This document shows positions 7,797 through 16,298 of a DNA stretch of 64,000 bases, piece after piece. Origin of the DNA: an uncultured Akkermansia sp. (GTDB lineage: Bacteria > Verrucomicrobiota > Verrucomicrobiia > Verrucomicrobiales > Akkermansiaceae); NCBI GenBank assembly GCA_949296365.1, contig CASFPZ010000007.1, positions 1 through 64,000 of the forward strand, given 5' to 3'. Under the pieces are notes generated by a model. That model did not search any database. It saw only the letters and a list, made by a program, of their open reading frames with translations, and had not been told where the DNA came from. Each line of letters starts with the position of its first letter. Position 1 is the first letter of the stretch. The position numbers were made by a program, and so were the translations under genes.

Positions 7797-8954
7797 TTAG
7801 CGATAGGATTTTTCCAGAATTTCTATAACATCTGCCTGAGTAAAATTGGGGATGTCTAGCTGGAATAAGCCGCCCATCGTATCAAAAGCTGTCTGTGCAT
7901 AGTCGCCAAAGAGCTGCGGCGACATTTGGTAATCAGACATCTTGAGGTGATTGACGCCACACTCCTCCTGCAATCGACTCAATGCACGAATGAATCCGTC
8001 TACACTGGCTTCTTCTCCCATGACGGAGGCCATGGTAGCGTACCGATCCGGACAATGGGGAGCATATGCGGCATGATAGGCCAACGAGATCATGATGAGC
8101 CCTGCTCCATGGGGTAAATGGGGATGGTAAGCGCTCATAGCATGTTCGATGGCGTGTTCCGATGAACAACTGGAAACGGTCTCGACAAAGCCTGATAGTG
8201 TATTGGCTAGAGCCACGTAACTGCGTGCTTCGAGGTCTGCTCCGTTCTTTACGGCAATTGGCAGATAGCGATTCACATATTCAATGGCCTTCAATGCATA
8301 CATGTCGCTCATGGGCGAGGCAATCGATACGGTGTACCCTTCAATCGAGTGGAATAATGCGTCAAATCCCTGGTAGGCTGTCAGATGCGCTGGCACGGAC
8401 ACCATGAGCTCTGGATCGATGATTGAATAAGTCGGAAAGGTCCACGGATGCCCGAATCCGGTCTTTTCGTGGGTATCTGTCTTGGTGATAACACTCCAGG
8501 GATCGGCTTCTGTCCCTGTCCCTGCTGTCGTTGTAATGCACACGATCGGAAGCGGTTTGTTGACGAGCGGTTGGCTTTTGCCTGTCCCTGTTCCAATGTA
8601 GTCCCAATAATGCCCTGGGTTAGTTGCCATGACGGCAATCGCTTTGGCCGAATCCATGCTGCTGCCTCCTCCTAAGCCTAGGACACTGCCGCAGCTTTCT
8701 CGACGTGCCAATTCTGCCGCTTCCATCACGTGTTCGACGATCGGGTTCGGTTGTACCTTGTCGAATACGACCGCTTCTATGCCTCGCTTGTGTAACAAAT
8801 TCTTCACGCGATCCAAGTACCCTAGGCGTTTTACTGATGTTCCTCCTGTTACAATGAGTGCCTTGCCTGAAAGGGGTAATGCCGATAACTTCTCCAAAGA
8901 TCCTGCCCCAAAATAAAGATGTGCCGGCATGAAAAAATCAAACGATTTGAACAT
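7797..8954 (-). CDS. Iron-containing alcohol dehydrogenase
   Basis: NAD(P)-dependent group III alcohol dehydrogenase of 385 residues, the family's usual size. The nucleotide-binding motif GGGSSMDSAK is near residue 97, followed by the segment ITTTAGTGTEADPWSVI. Metal-ligand positions are visible: Asp and His in GFDALFHSIEGY, and two further His in EHAIEHAMSAYHPHLPHG. The family acts on primary alcohols, diols or lactaldehyde-type substrates; the sequence is closest in feel to butanol dehydrogenase-like enzymes, but this does not fix the substrate. It heads a possible two-gene unit with the PfkB kinase and is divergent from ftsA. Confidence 0.92.
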   Translation of the reverse strand: MFKSFDFFMPAHLYFGAGSLEKLSALPLSGKALIVTGGTSVKRLGYLDRVKNLLHKRGIEAVVFDKVQPNPIVEHVMEAAELARRESCGSVLGLGGGSSMDSAKAIAVMATNPGHYWDYIGTGTGKSQPLVNKPLPIVCITTTAGTGTEADPWSVITKTDTHEKTGFGHPWTFPTYSIIDPELMVSVPAHLTAYQGFDALFHSIEGYTVSIASPMSDMYALKAIEYVNRYLPIAVKNGADLEARSYVALANTLSGFVETVSSCSSEHAIEHAMSAYHPHLPHGAGLIMISLAYHAAYAPHCPDRYATMASVMGEEASVDGFIRALSRLQEECGVNHLKMSDYQMSPQLFGDYAQTAFDTMGGLFQLDIPNFTQADVIEILEKSYR

Positions 8955-9265
8955 GCCCTCTCTCTATCAAAATTCCTCTCCGCTCGTCAAGGCGGCAATT
9001 GGACGGTGAAAGGTAAAAAATAACGGCGCAAATAGTCTTGTTTTTTATGAATAATGTCGAAGACCTCAATGATGATTTTGTTTCGAAGTAACGAAAAAAC
9101 GGGACTCTTCTTGTTACCTAAATACCTGTTCCTTACTCCGTCACCTATCTTGTAGAGGCTCAGAATGTCTTAATTTCCGTGAAAAATGTGACTTCTTGTG
9201 TCTTGTGATTGATATGCGGCCTGCGTTGTGGCAAAATAGTGCAAGAACATTGGATAGTCGGTTTT
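8955..9265. other. Divergent intergenic region upstream of ftsA
   Basis: A 311-bp gap between the alcohol dehydrogenase and ftsA. The only signal I can propose is a sigma-70-like pair for ftsA: ttgata at 9209-9214 and caaaat at 9232-9237, with 17 bp spacing, about 28 bp before the ftsA ATG. No RNA gene or repeat is seen. Confidence 0.35.
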
Positions 9266-10474
9266 ATGGGACAAACGAAGATACATGTTGGCTTGGAAAT
9301 TGGGACCAGCAAAACCTGTATGGTTGTTGGCGAAGTAAAACCTGACGCTCGGGTAACAATTATTGGTGTCGGTGAGGTCCCTTCGTCTGGTGTCTCCCGG
9401 GGCGAAGTCAGTAATGTGGCCAAAGCCATGCAAAGCGTGTATGAAGCTTGGATCCTTGCTCAGGATCATGCTGATGTTGACATTGTTACTGTCTACTTGT
9501 CGGTTACCGGAAAAGAAATCAAAGGGCAGACCAACCGTGGTACGTATCGCCTGCCAGAAGGCGAGAGTATCATCACTCGTGAACACATGGATGAAGTAAT
9601 GGATATCGCTCGCGATATGGCTACTCCCAATGAAAGCTTTGTCCTGCACCGCGTCCCTGGCTTGTTCTCTGTCGATGGTATGGATAATCTCAGCAATCCA
9701 GAAGGATTGTCGGGAAAAACGCTCGATATCGATTGCCATATTATCTATGGCCCTAAGAGCCGGATTACGAACTCTCTTCGTTGTGTGCGAGAAATCCCCC
9801 TGGAAGTTGAAGATGTCGTGTTCGCTCCTCTCGCTGCAGCGCAATATGCGCTGGATCGCCACAGTAAGCAGGCTGGTGCCCTCCTTATCGACATGGGGGC
9901 CGGGACAACTGATTATGCCCTGTACTTAGAGGGGCAATTGATCGCGTCGGGATGCATCCCTGTTGGTGGTGATAATGTCACCTATGATATCCAACAATGT
10001 ATGGGTATCCCCTGGGAAGTCGCTGAACTCGCTAAAAAGGAACAGGCTCATGCCTATGCTTCAGACGTGTCGTCGAAAGATATGGTGAAGTTGAGTCGCA
10101 AGGGCGACTGGGTGGCAGAACGGGGCCGCTTGAATGAAATTGTTCAGTTGAGGATGGTCGAAACGTTCAAATTGCTTCGTGCGGCTTTGCCAAACGATAT
10201 CATCCGTAAAAAGCGAATCCAGGAAGTTGTAATGTGCGGCGGCGCTAGTTTGATGCGTGGCGTGGGACAGTTGGCTTCGCATTATTTCGGAGTCACAATC
10301 AAACAGCCTGTCTTGCCTCCCAATGGCGAAACAATGTCTTACTTGGACGACCCTCGCTATGCAACGGCTATCGGCCTGATCCGATATGCTCAAATTCTGG
10401 ATGCTGAACTCCCAGTAAAAGAAAGTTTGATTCATAGGATGAATCCGCTGAACTGGATCAAAAAGTGGATTTAA
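9266..10474 (+). CDS. ftsA: Cell division protein FtsA
   Basis: Actin-like ATPase that anchors FtsZ filaments to the inner face of the cytoplasmic membrane. The ATG at 9266 gives 402 residues starting MGQTKIHVGLEIGTSKTC, where GLEIGTSK is the phosphate-1 loop; upstream in-frame codons have no family match. The second phosphate loop is visible as LLIDMGAGTTDYA and the adenosine motif as VVMCGGASLMRGV. The C-terminus ends in LIHRMNPLNWIKKWI, an amphipathic helix of the kind that inserts FtsA into the membrane. ftsZ follows 41 bp downstream, as in the classical dcw cluster, but no ftsQ or mur genes precede it here. Confidence 0.93.
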   Translation: MGQTKIHVGLEIGTSKTCMVVGEVKPDARVTIIGVGEVPSSGVSRGEVSNVAKAMQSVYEAWILAQDHADVDIVTVYLSVTGKEIKGQTNRGTYRLPEGESIITREHMDEVMDIARDMATPNESFVLHRVPGLFSVDGMDNLSNPEGLSGKTLDIDCHIIYGPKSRITNSLRCVREIPLEVEDVVFAPLAAAQYALDRHSKQAGALLIDMGAGTTDYALYLEGQLIASGCIPVGGDNVTYDIQQCMGIPWEVAELAKKEQAHAYASDVSSKDMVKLSRKGDWVAERGRLNEIVQLRMVETFKLLRAALPNDIIRKKRIQEVVMCGGASLMRGVGQLASHYFGVTIKQPVLPPNGETMSYLDDPRYATAIGLIRYAQILDAELPVKESLIHRMNPLNWIKKWI

Positions 10475-10515
10475 TTTGTTGTTGATGAAATATTGTGTGA
10501 GTTGTTTCGCGTGCC

Positions 10516-12084
10516 ATGTTGACGTATTCTTCTAATGAGGCGATGCCGACGACCGGGAAGACGGTTATGGTCGGCCTTGGCGGCGTGGGGTGTCATGTCT
10601 TCCAATTGTTGGAAGCTGATAAACTGCCTGGTTGCACGTTGTGCTCGGTTGATCTTGATTTACGCCGTTTGGAACAATCGGCTACTCCTGCTCGTATTCA
10701 TTTGGGCAGTCATTTGACGCATGGCTTAGGTACAGGGGGGGATCCTGGTGTTGGTAAGCAGGCTGCGCTCGACGGTGAGGCTTCGTTTACGCGCTTGTTT
10801 GATGGATGCTCATTGGCGGTTATTGTAGCCGGATTAGGGCGGGGAACGGGGTCGGGCGCTCTCCCGGTGATTGCCCGCCTTGCCCGCGAATTGGGAATTT
10901 TCCTCGTAGTTGTGGCAACCTTGCCTTTTCGCTTTGAGGGTGATCGTAGCCGATCCCTGGCTCAACAGGCCTTGGAAGAAGTGTCGTCATTTGCCGACAT
11001 CGTGATCCCGTTTGATAACGAGATCATGTTCTCTCTTATGGCTGAGAATGGCAATGTCCTTGAGGCTTATGAAAAAAGCAATGTGTTGCTGAAACAGGCG
11101 GTGGAAGCTATCCCGATGCTGTCGCGTTATTCGGGGTTGATTCAGGTGGGTTTGGACGACCTTCGGGCTGTGATGTTTGGTAAAGGCCGTTGTTGCCTGT
11201 TTGGCTATGGCCTTGGCCGTGGCGTTGATAAAGCCGTCGAAGCTGTGAACGAGGTGATGAAATCTCCCTTCCTCCAGCCAGATGGTATCCTCAGACAAAC
11301 AGCGGAGCTCCTCGTCCATATTAGCGGGGGCAATAACCTGAATATCAGCGATATTCGAATGGCTATGGATGAAATTGGTAATGTGTTGGAGGATCGCCGT
11401 CCTATCCATTTTGGTGTTTCTGTGTGCCCAGAATTGGGCGATTCGCTCCAAATGCTTCTGTTTGCTTCTGTGGGCCTGCGTGAGCGTATTGGTGAACCTG
11501 TGCTTCCGCAACAACAGTCAACAGAAGCTCGTCTGGTTCCTCCTCTTGCTGTCTCTCAATCTCATCTGGGCTCTCCCGGGGAAACAATAGAACCGGAAAC
11601 TTCGTCAGCTGTTGATCCCAACGATAAACCTGCAACAAAAACGGTGCCGACCTCTGCCCCTGCTGCCTCCGATCGCCAAGATGAGGTGGTCATCATTCAT
11701 TCTCCGATCGATCCGGGTGCTGAGTCGGTTCTGCATGAAGTCGACCAATCTCAACCGGAAGAAGATCCTATCCCTGTCTTTCCCTTTATCCCGAGACCCT
11801 CGTCGCCTGCTCATACACCTCCGGTTGATGTCGTTGTCCCTAAAGGTGTACTCCCTCTCGATTCTCATCCAGAAGAGGATGAAGAGGACCTGGATGAAGA
11901 ACAATTGCCGCCAGACGTTGCCGCTGATCCGCGTTTTGCCCCAGATCGCTCAAACCCGCCTGCTAGTCAGGACAAAGATCCTTTTTCTCCCCAAGAACCT
12001 TTCATCGTTGACGGCGAAAATCTGGATGTCCCTCCGCTTCTGAGGAAAAAGAAGTCCTCCCCTTCTAAATCTGACCGTCCATGA
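10516..12084 (+). CDS. ftsZ: Cell division protein FtsZ, divergent, with long acidic tail
   Basis: Tubulin-like GTPase that forms the division ring. The GTP-binding core is recognisable but altered. VMVGLGGVGCHVFQ replaces the usual GVGGAGGNAV segment. SVDLDLRRL replaces NTDAQAL. The tubulin signature reads AGLGRGTGSGALPVIA (about 106-120) instead of GGGTGTGAAPV. GLGTGGDPGVGKQAA matches the family's GAGANPEVGRKAA. The core ends near residue 335 and is followed by roughly 160 residues rich in Pro, Asp, Glu and Ser. At the end ENLDVPPLLRKKK (about 501-513) matches the conserved C-terminal peptide that binds FtsA. At 522 residues it is much longer than the usual 350-400. It follows ftsA in the same direction. 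Confidence 0.88.
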   Translation: MLTYSSNEAMPTTGKTVMVGLGGVGCHVFQLLEADKLPGCTLCSVDLDLRRLEQSATPARIHLGSHLTHGLGTGGDPGVGKQAALDGEASFTRLFDGCSLAVIVAGLGRGTGSGALPVIARLARELGIFLVVVATLPFRFEGDRSRSLAQQALEEVSSFADIVIPFDNEIMFSLMAENGNVLEAYEKSNVLLKQAVEAIPMLSRYSGLIQVGLDDLRAVMFGKGRCCLFGYGLGRGVDKAVEAVNEVMKSPFLQPDGILRQTAELLVHISGGNNLNISDIRMAMDEIGNVLEDRRPIHFGVSVCPELGDSLQMLLFASVGLRERIGEPVLPQQQSTEARLVPPLAVSQSHLGSPGETIEPETSSAVDPNDKPATKTVPTSAPAASDRQDEVVIIHSPIDPGAESVLHEVDQSQPEEDPIPVFPFIPRPSSPAHTPPVDVVVPKGVLPLDSHPEEDEEDLDEEQLPPDVAADPRFAPDRSNPPASQDKDPFSPQEPFIVDGENLDVPPLLRKKKSSPSKSDRP

Positions 12085-12160
12085 AACCTGAGTTATTGCC
12101 GGTTACTTGGAAAGATCCCCTCGAAGAGGAAAGTCGATCCCATGCGTGTTGCTCTCGAAA

Positions 12161-12757
12161 TTAGAAAAATTCCCTTAAGGCTGCGCCTAAGGTATTGAGA
12201 GGAACAGATTCCAGGTGATAGGTGCGGATGATGAAACGGACGACGAGTAGGCTGGCCGTGGCGTCGAACAAAGCATGGTGCCAGGTTTTACCTGGAACGG
12301 CTTGTTCGAGCTCGTCGATGAGTCCTAGGGCAGTGGTAACGCCTTGCAGTGAATAATCGGGCAGGTCGGGCAAGATCATGCGAGCAAGAACGAGTGTATC
12401 GACCCAGGGCCCGAAATGGTGGCCAGGGAAACGCCTGAGGAATCGGCGTTCCGTAGCATGGTTGTGGCCGATGACGACGGCGTTGCTAAGGCGCTTCTTA
12501 ATGGGTTGCCAAAGAGAGAGAAACGAGGGAGCCCCTTGGAGTGTTTGATTAGTGATGCCGTGAACGCGCGAGGCTGACCAAAGGACTGGGTGATCTGTGG
12601 CAATATAGGAATCCCAGAGTTCGATGGGACTATTAAGGGATTCGAGTTGAGCGATACCAATTTGGACTGGCTGATCTGTTTGCCCTGGAGCGGCTCCGGC
12701 GGATTCAAAATCAATGGCGGCCAACCGGCAACGTTCGATGGGCTCGGCGATATCCAT
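12161..12757 (-). CDS. DEDDh 3'-5' exonuclease (DnaQ-like)
   Basis: Exonuclease of the DnaQ/epsilon superfamily, 198 residues, with the motif order DFE (residues 16-18), GHNHATERRFLRR for the second motif, and HHALFDATAS for the third with the catalytic His and Asp. No second domain is present, so it could be a stand-alone proofreading-type or oligonucleotide-degrading enzyme rather than a replicase subunit. It starts 15 bases after the mutS stop codon on the same strand, which argues for co-transcription and a DNA repair role. It converges with ftsZ. Confidence 0.85.
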   Translation of the reverse strand: MDIAEPIERCRLAAIDFESAGAAPGQTDQPVQIGIAQLESLNSPIELWDSYIATDHPVLWSASRVHGITNQTLQGAPSFLSLWQPIKKRLSNAVVIGHNHATERRFLRRFPGHHFGPWVDTLVLARMILPDLPDYSLQGVTTALGLIDELEQAVPGKTWHHALFDATASLLVVRFIIRTYHLESVPLNTLGAALREFF

Positions 12758-12772
12758 AACTGGGCGGAAAAG

Positions 12773-15286
12773 TCAAAAAAGTTCGAGTTGGGCTTGTTCG
12801 GCGTGAGGCAATACATCGTCCATGTCGGTGTTTTTGGGCCGAGGTTCTTCTTGGAGTCGATTGGTCTTCGAACGTTTGGGCGGTCGCGTTGAGTTCATTT
12901 CAAGGTGAGAAAGAATGGCTTTGGCTCGTTCAACGATAGGGGTTGGCATGCCGGCAAGTCGCGCAACTTGAATTCCGTAAGATTTATCAGCTGCCCCTGG
13001 CATGATCTTGCGCAAGAAAATGATTTCATCCTTCCACTCCCGAACGGCAATGTTGTAATTTTTGACTCCGGTCTTGGCTTGTTCTAGATCTGTCAGTTCG
13101 TGGTAATGGGTTGCAAACAGTGTCCGACTCTGTAATTGGTCGTGCAGATACTCGGCGACTGCCCAGGCGATGGAGAGACCATCGAAGGTTGCTGTGCCTC
13201 TTCCAATTTCGTCGAGAATCACCAGAGAATGATCTGTGGCGTTATTGAGGATGAGAGCTGTCTCACTCATCTCAACCATGAATGTCGATTGCCCTCGTGC
13301 TAGATCGTCGCTGGCCCCAACTCTGCAAAAGATGCGGTCGACAAGCCCGATGACGGCTTCTTCCGCTGGTACGTACGAACCAATTTGTGCCATGAGGACA
13401 ATGAGGGCTACCTGGCGGATGTAGGTGCTTTTGCCTGCCATGTTGGGCCCTGTGATGAGGATCAGTCGCGATTCCTCTGGATCCATGTCGGTGTCGTTGG
13501 GAACGAATGATTGATCGCTCAACGATTGTTCGATGACTGGGTGGCGGCCATTGATGAGGCGAAGGCGGCGGCTGTGCTCGAGCACGGGGCGGCAGTAACG
13601 GTTGCGCTGGGCGATTTCTGCAAGCCCTAAAAGAACGTCCAACGATGCCAAGGCATCGGCTGTCGTCTGAATGGGGTCGATGTATACACTCAGGCTGTCG
13701 CGTAAACGAACAAATTCCTCATATTCCAATTGGCGAGCCCGTTCGTCAGCACCCAGAATCGTATTTTCCATGTGCTTGAGCTCTGGTGTGACAAAGCGTT
13801 CGGCATTAGCCAGTGTCTGTTTGCGGGTGTAATCGGCTGGAACTTTGTCGTAATGAGTGCGCGTGACTTCGATATAATATCCAAAAACATTGTTGAAACG
13901 AATTTTCAAGGAATCGATGCCTGTGCGTTTGCGTTCTTTTTCTTGGAGATCGGCTAACCATTGCTTGCCATTGCGCGAAGCTAGTCGCAATTCGTCAAGT
14001 TGTGGCAAATATCCGTCTTTGAGGATGCCCCCTTCTTTGATGACTGCTGGCGGTTCGTCTTCAATAGCGCGATTGAGGTGGTCGACGAGTTCGTCAAAAC
14101 TCCCCATGTGATTGAGTATTTGAGTAATTCTCGCCGAATTGCGGTTCGTGTTCAGCGCGGCCAGGTCTGCCCGGATATCGGGGAGGCGTGCTAGCGATCG
14201 TTCTAGGGCTTTCAGATCGCGAGCGTTGCCTGAACCTTGCGCTAGTCGCCCGGTCAATCGTTCCATGTCGCGAATGTCTTTGAGGCTTTCCCTCAATTTG
14301 CTCATGAGATAGGGCTCGGCTAGCAAACTGGCAATAACGCCTTGTCGTTCGTTGAGCTCATCGAGATCGTCGATTGGGTGCAGGATCCAATCCCTGAGTT
14401 TGCGTGCTCCCATGGGGGTCGAAGTGTGGTCAAGCGTGCCTAATAGCGACAATTTAACGCCTCCGCGCGAGTCGACGAGGTCCAGATTGCGTTGGCTGGC
14501 CTGATCAATTAGGACGGTGCCTGAACCGGCGCGAACGGATAGTTTGCGGAGGTGGTTGGTAGCGCGTTTGAGTTGATAGGTCAGGTAGTGAAGGATTGCA
14601 CCCGCGGAGCCTAATGCGGCATGCATGGTAGCGCATCCATAACCTTCCAGAGAATGAACACCGAAATGCTGTGTCAAAGCTGGTTCGGCTGTCGCTGGGA
14701 GGAAGGCATAATCGTCGTAATACAGGGTTGGCACGACTCCAGGAAATTGATCCTTTTGCTCATCGCTAAGTAGGACTTCCGAGGGGGCAATGCGGGCTAT
14801 CTCATCGAGCAATTGGTTCATATCCTGGAATTCAGCAAGGGAAAATTCCCCTGTTGTATGGTCGGCGCAAGCTAGCCCTAGGTGCTTTTTGTAGCGGTAC
14901 ACGGCAATTATGTAATTGTGAACCGAACTGTCTAGTAAGTTAAGATCTGCCAATGTGCCTGCCGAAATGATGCGGGTAATCTCTCGTTCGACTAATTTAC
15001 CGGGTACCGGAATATTCATTTGTTCGGCAATGGCTATGCGCTTGCCTGCTTTGACGATTTTGCCAATGTAGGATTCGGCGGCGTGGTGGGGCACCCCGCA
15101 CATTGGTATGCCTTGCCGTTTAGTGAGGGTTAACCCTAGTATGGCGGCTCCTTCTTTGGCGTCCTCGAAAAACATTTCATAAAAATCTCCCATGCGATAA
15201 AACAAAAATACATCATCGGGTAACCCTCTCTTCATGCGAAGGTATTGCTCCATCATGGGGGTGGTGTTGGAAGATTTGTCAGCCAT
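12773..15286 (-). CDS. mutS: DNA mismatch repair protein MutS
   Basis: Mismatch-recognition ATPase, 837 residues, the usual MutS1 size. The mismatch-reading Phe-x-Glu is at 35-37 in MGDFYEMFF. The clamp segment DYTRKQTLANAERF is at 485-498 and the Walker A loop GPNMAGKST at 613-621. VILDEIGRGTATFDG carries Walker B, and FATHYHELTDLE follows. The very end (AEQAQLELF) matches the beta-clamp-binding-like QxxLxLF tail seen in many MutS proteins. The downstream gene encodes a DnaQ-like exonuclease. No mutL is in the window. Confidence 0.97.
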   Translation of the reverse strand: MADKSSNTTPMMEQYLRMKRGLPDDVFLFYRMGDFYEMFFEDAKEGAAILGLTLTKRQGIPMCGVPHHAAESYIGKIVKAGKRIAIAEQMNIPVPGKLVEREITRIISAGTLADLNLLDSSVHNYIIAVYRYKKHLGLACADHTTGEFSLAEFQDMNQLLDEIARIAPSEVLLSDEQKDQFPGVVPTLYYDDYAFLPATAEPALTQHFGVHSLEGYGCATMHAALGSAGAILHYLTYQLKRATNHLRKLSVRAGSGTVLIDQASQRNLDLVDSRGGVKLSLLGTLDHTSTPMGARKLRDWILHPIDDLDELNERQGVIASLLAEPYLMSKLRESLKDIRDMERLTGRLAQGSGNARDLKALERSLARLPDIRADLAALNTNRNSARITQILNHMGSFDELVDHLNRAIEDEPPAVIKEGGILKDGYLPQLDELRLASRNGKQWLADLQEKERKRTGIDSLKIRFNNVFGYYIEVTRTHYDKVPADYTRKQTLANAERFVTPELKHMENTILGADERARQLEYEEFVRLRDSLSVYIDPIQTTADALASLDVLLGLAEIAQRNRYCRPVLEHSRRLRLINGRHPVIEQSLSDQSFVPNDTDMDPEESRLILITGPNMAGKSTYIRQVALIVLMAQIGSYVPAEEAVIGLVDRIFCRVGASDDLARGQSTFMVEMSETALILNNATDHSLVILDEIGRGTATFDGLSIAWAVAEYLHDQLQSRTLFATHYHELTDLEQAKTGVKNYNIAVREWKDEIIFLRKIMPGAADKSYGIQVARLAGMPTPIVERAKAILSHLEMNSTRPPKRSKTNRLQEEPRPKNTDMDDVLPHAEQAQLELF

Positions 15287-15417
15287 CGAACGTCCTTCAG
15301 TTTATACCCAGAAACCTTCAAAATCAAGGCTGGGCATGGTCTTGATGATCTTGGCTCTCTGCCCCGTATCCAAAAATTCAAAAAATTCAGATTGTAAAAC
15401 GATAGCAATTCAAGACA

Positions 15418-16224
15418 ATGCCTAAAATGAATGGTAACCGACTCTTCCCCAAGAACAATTTCTCCAAAGTGTGGATGGGCATGATAACGATGGGATTCCT
15501 GGCTTTCCTGGCTTGCATGCATGGTGCTAACTTGTGCTGGGCTGCCGATTCGCCAGCTGTTTCAAAGTCGCAGGCGCCGCCGGTTAAAGGGAAAAGCGGA
15601 ATCCGTTTTGTATACGCCCAGGAGAAACCTGAATGTCATCCATTTGTGGCGATGCCTTTAGGGGGAAAAGCGGGCGACAAACTGATTCGCCTCGGTGCAG
15701 GATATCCTGCATTGCGCGTGCCGTTGCCGGATGATCGTATTGTCAAACTGTACGAGTCTGACCCCTCCGGAGTTCGCAAGAGCGATCAAGCTTTTGTGAT
15801 CGCGCCTTTGCCAGAAAATAGTAATAAATTACTGGGAATTCTAATTCCTTCCGAACAAGGCATGAAATTGTTGTTGATTGATGAACAACGTTGCCGCCCC
15901 GGTTACTCCTTGTTTTATAACCTCACTAGCGAAACCTTTATTTTGCATGCTCCTGCTGTGCCTAAAGAGGAAAACGACACGGTCATCTTAGAACCTAATG
16001 CTTCCTGGGTGTTCGGCTCTCAGATTGCCGCTGAAACCCCAGATGAAAAATACCCCCTCGAAATCAGAAAAGAACTGGGCGAAATAAATGGAAAAAAACG
16101 TTGGTACGTAAAGAGAAAAATGATGTTGGAACGAACGCGTCATGCGGGTTCTGTTATCCTCTTCTTGCCTGATCAGAGAACACAAGGATTGCTCGTTCAA
16201 AAAATTACTGTCTATCAAGACTGA
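15418..16224 (+). CDS. Exported protein of unknown function (268 aa)
   Basis: The N-terminus has a positively charged start and a hydrophobic stretch (MGMITMGFLAFLACMHGANL) ending in CWAA, so a Sec signal with cleavage near residue 43 is likely. The mature part of about 225 residues is beta-rich to the eye, with no motif that I recognise. It may be a lineage-specific periplasmic protein. It lies divergent from mutS and convergent with the sodium/solute symporter, with no partner gene. Confidence 0.7.
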   Translation: MPKMNGNRLFPKNNFSKVWMGMITMGFLAFLACMHGANLCWAADSPAVSKSQAPPVKGKSGIRFVYAQEKPECHPFVAMPLGGKAGDKLIRLGAGYPALRVPLPDDRIVKLYESDPSGVRKSDQAFVIAPLPENSNKLLGILIPSEQGMKLLLIDEQRCRPGYSLFYNLTSETFILHAPAVPKEENDTVILEPNASWVFGSQIAAETPDEKYPLEIRKELGEINGKKRWYVKRKMMLERTRHAGSVILFLPDQRTQGLLVQKITVYQD

Positions 16225-16298
16225 CCGATTAGGGTCGTCCCCTCCCAGCTCGCGTGTGTCATTCCTTGTTTCAAGTACTTGGAATTTGGCCCTTCTTC

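Noticed and set aside
9170-9862. 230-codon minus-strand open frame opposite ftsA
   Set aside because: ftsA on the other strand has all its motifs. The antisense translation shows none.
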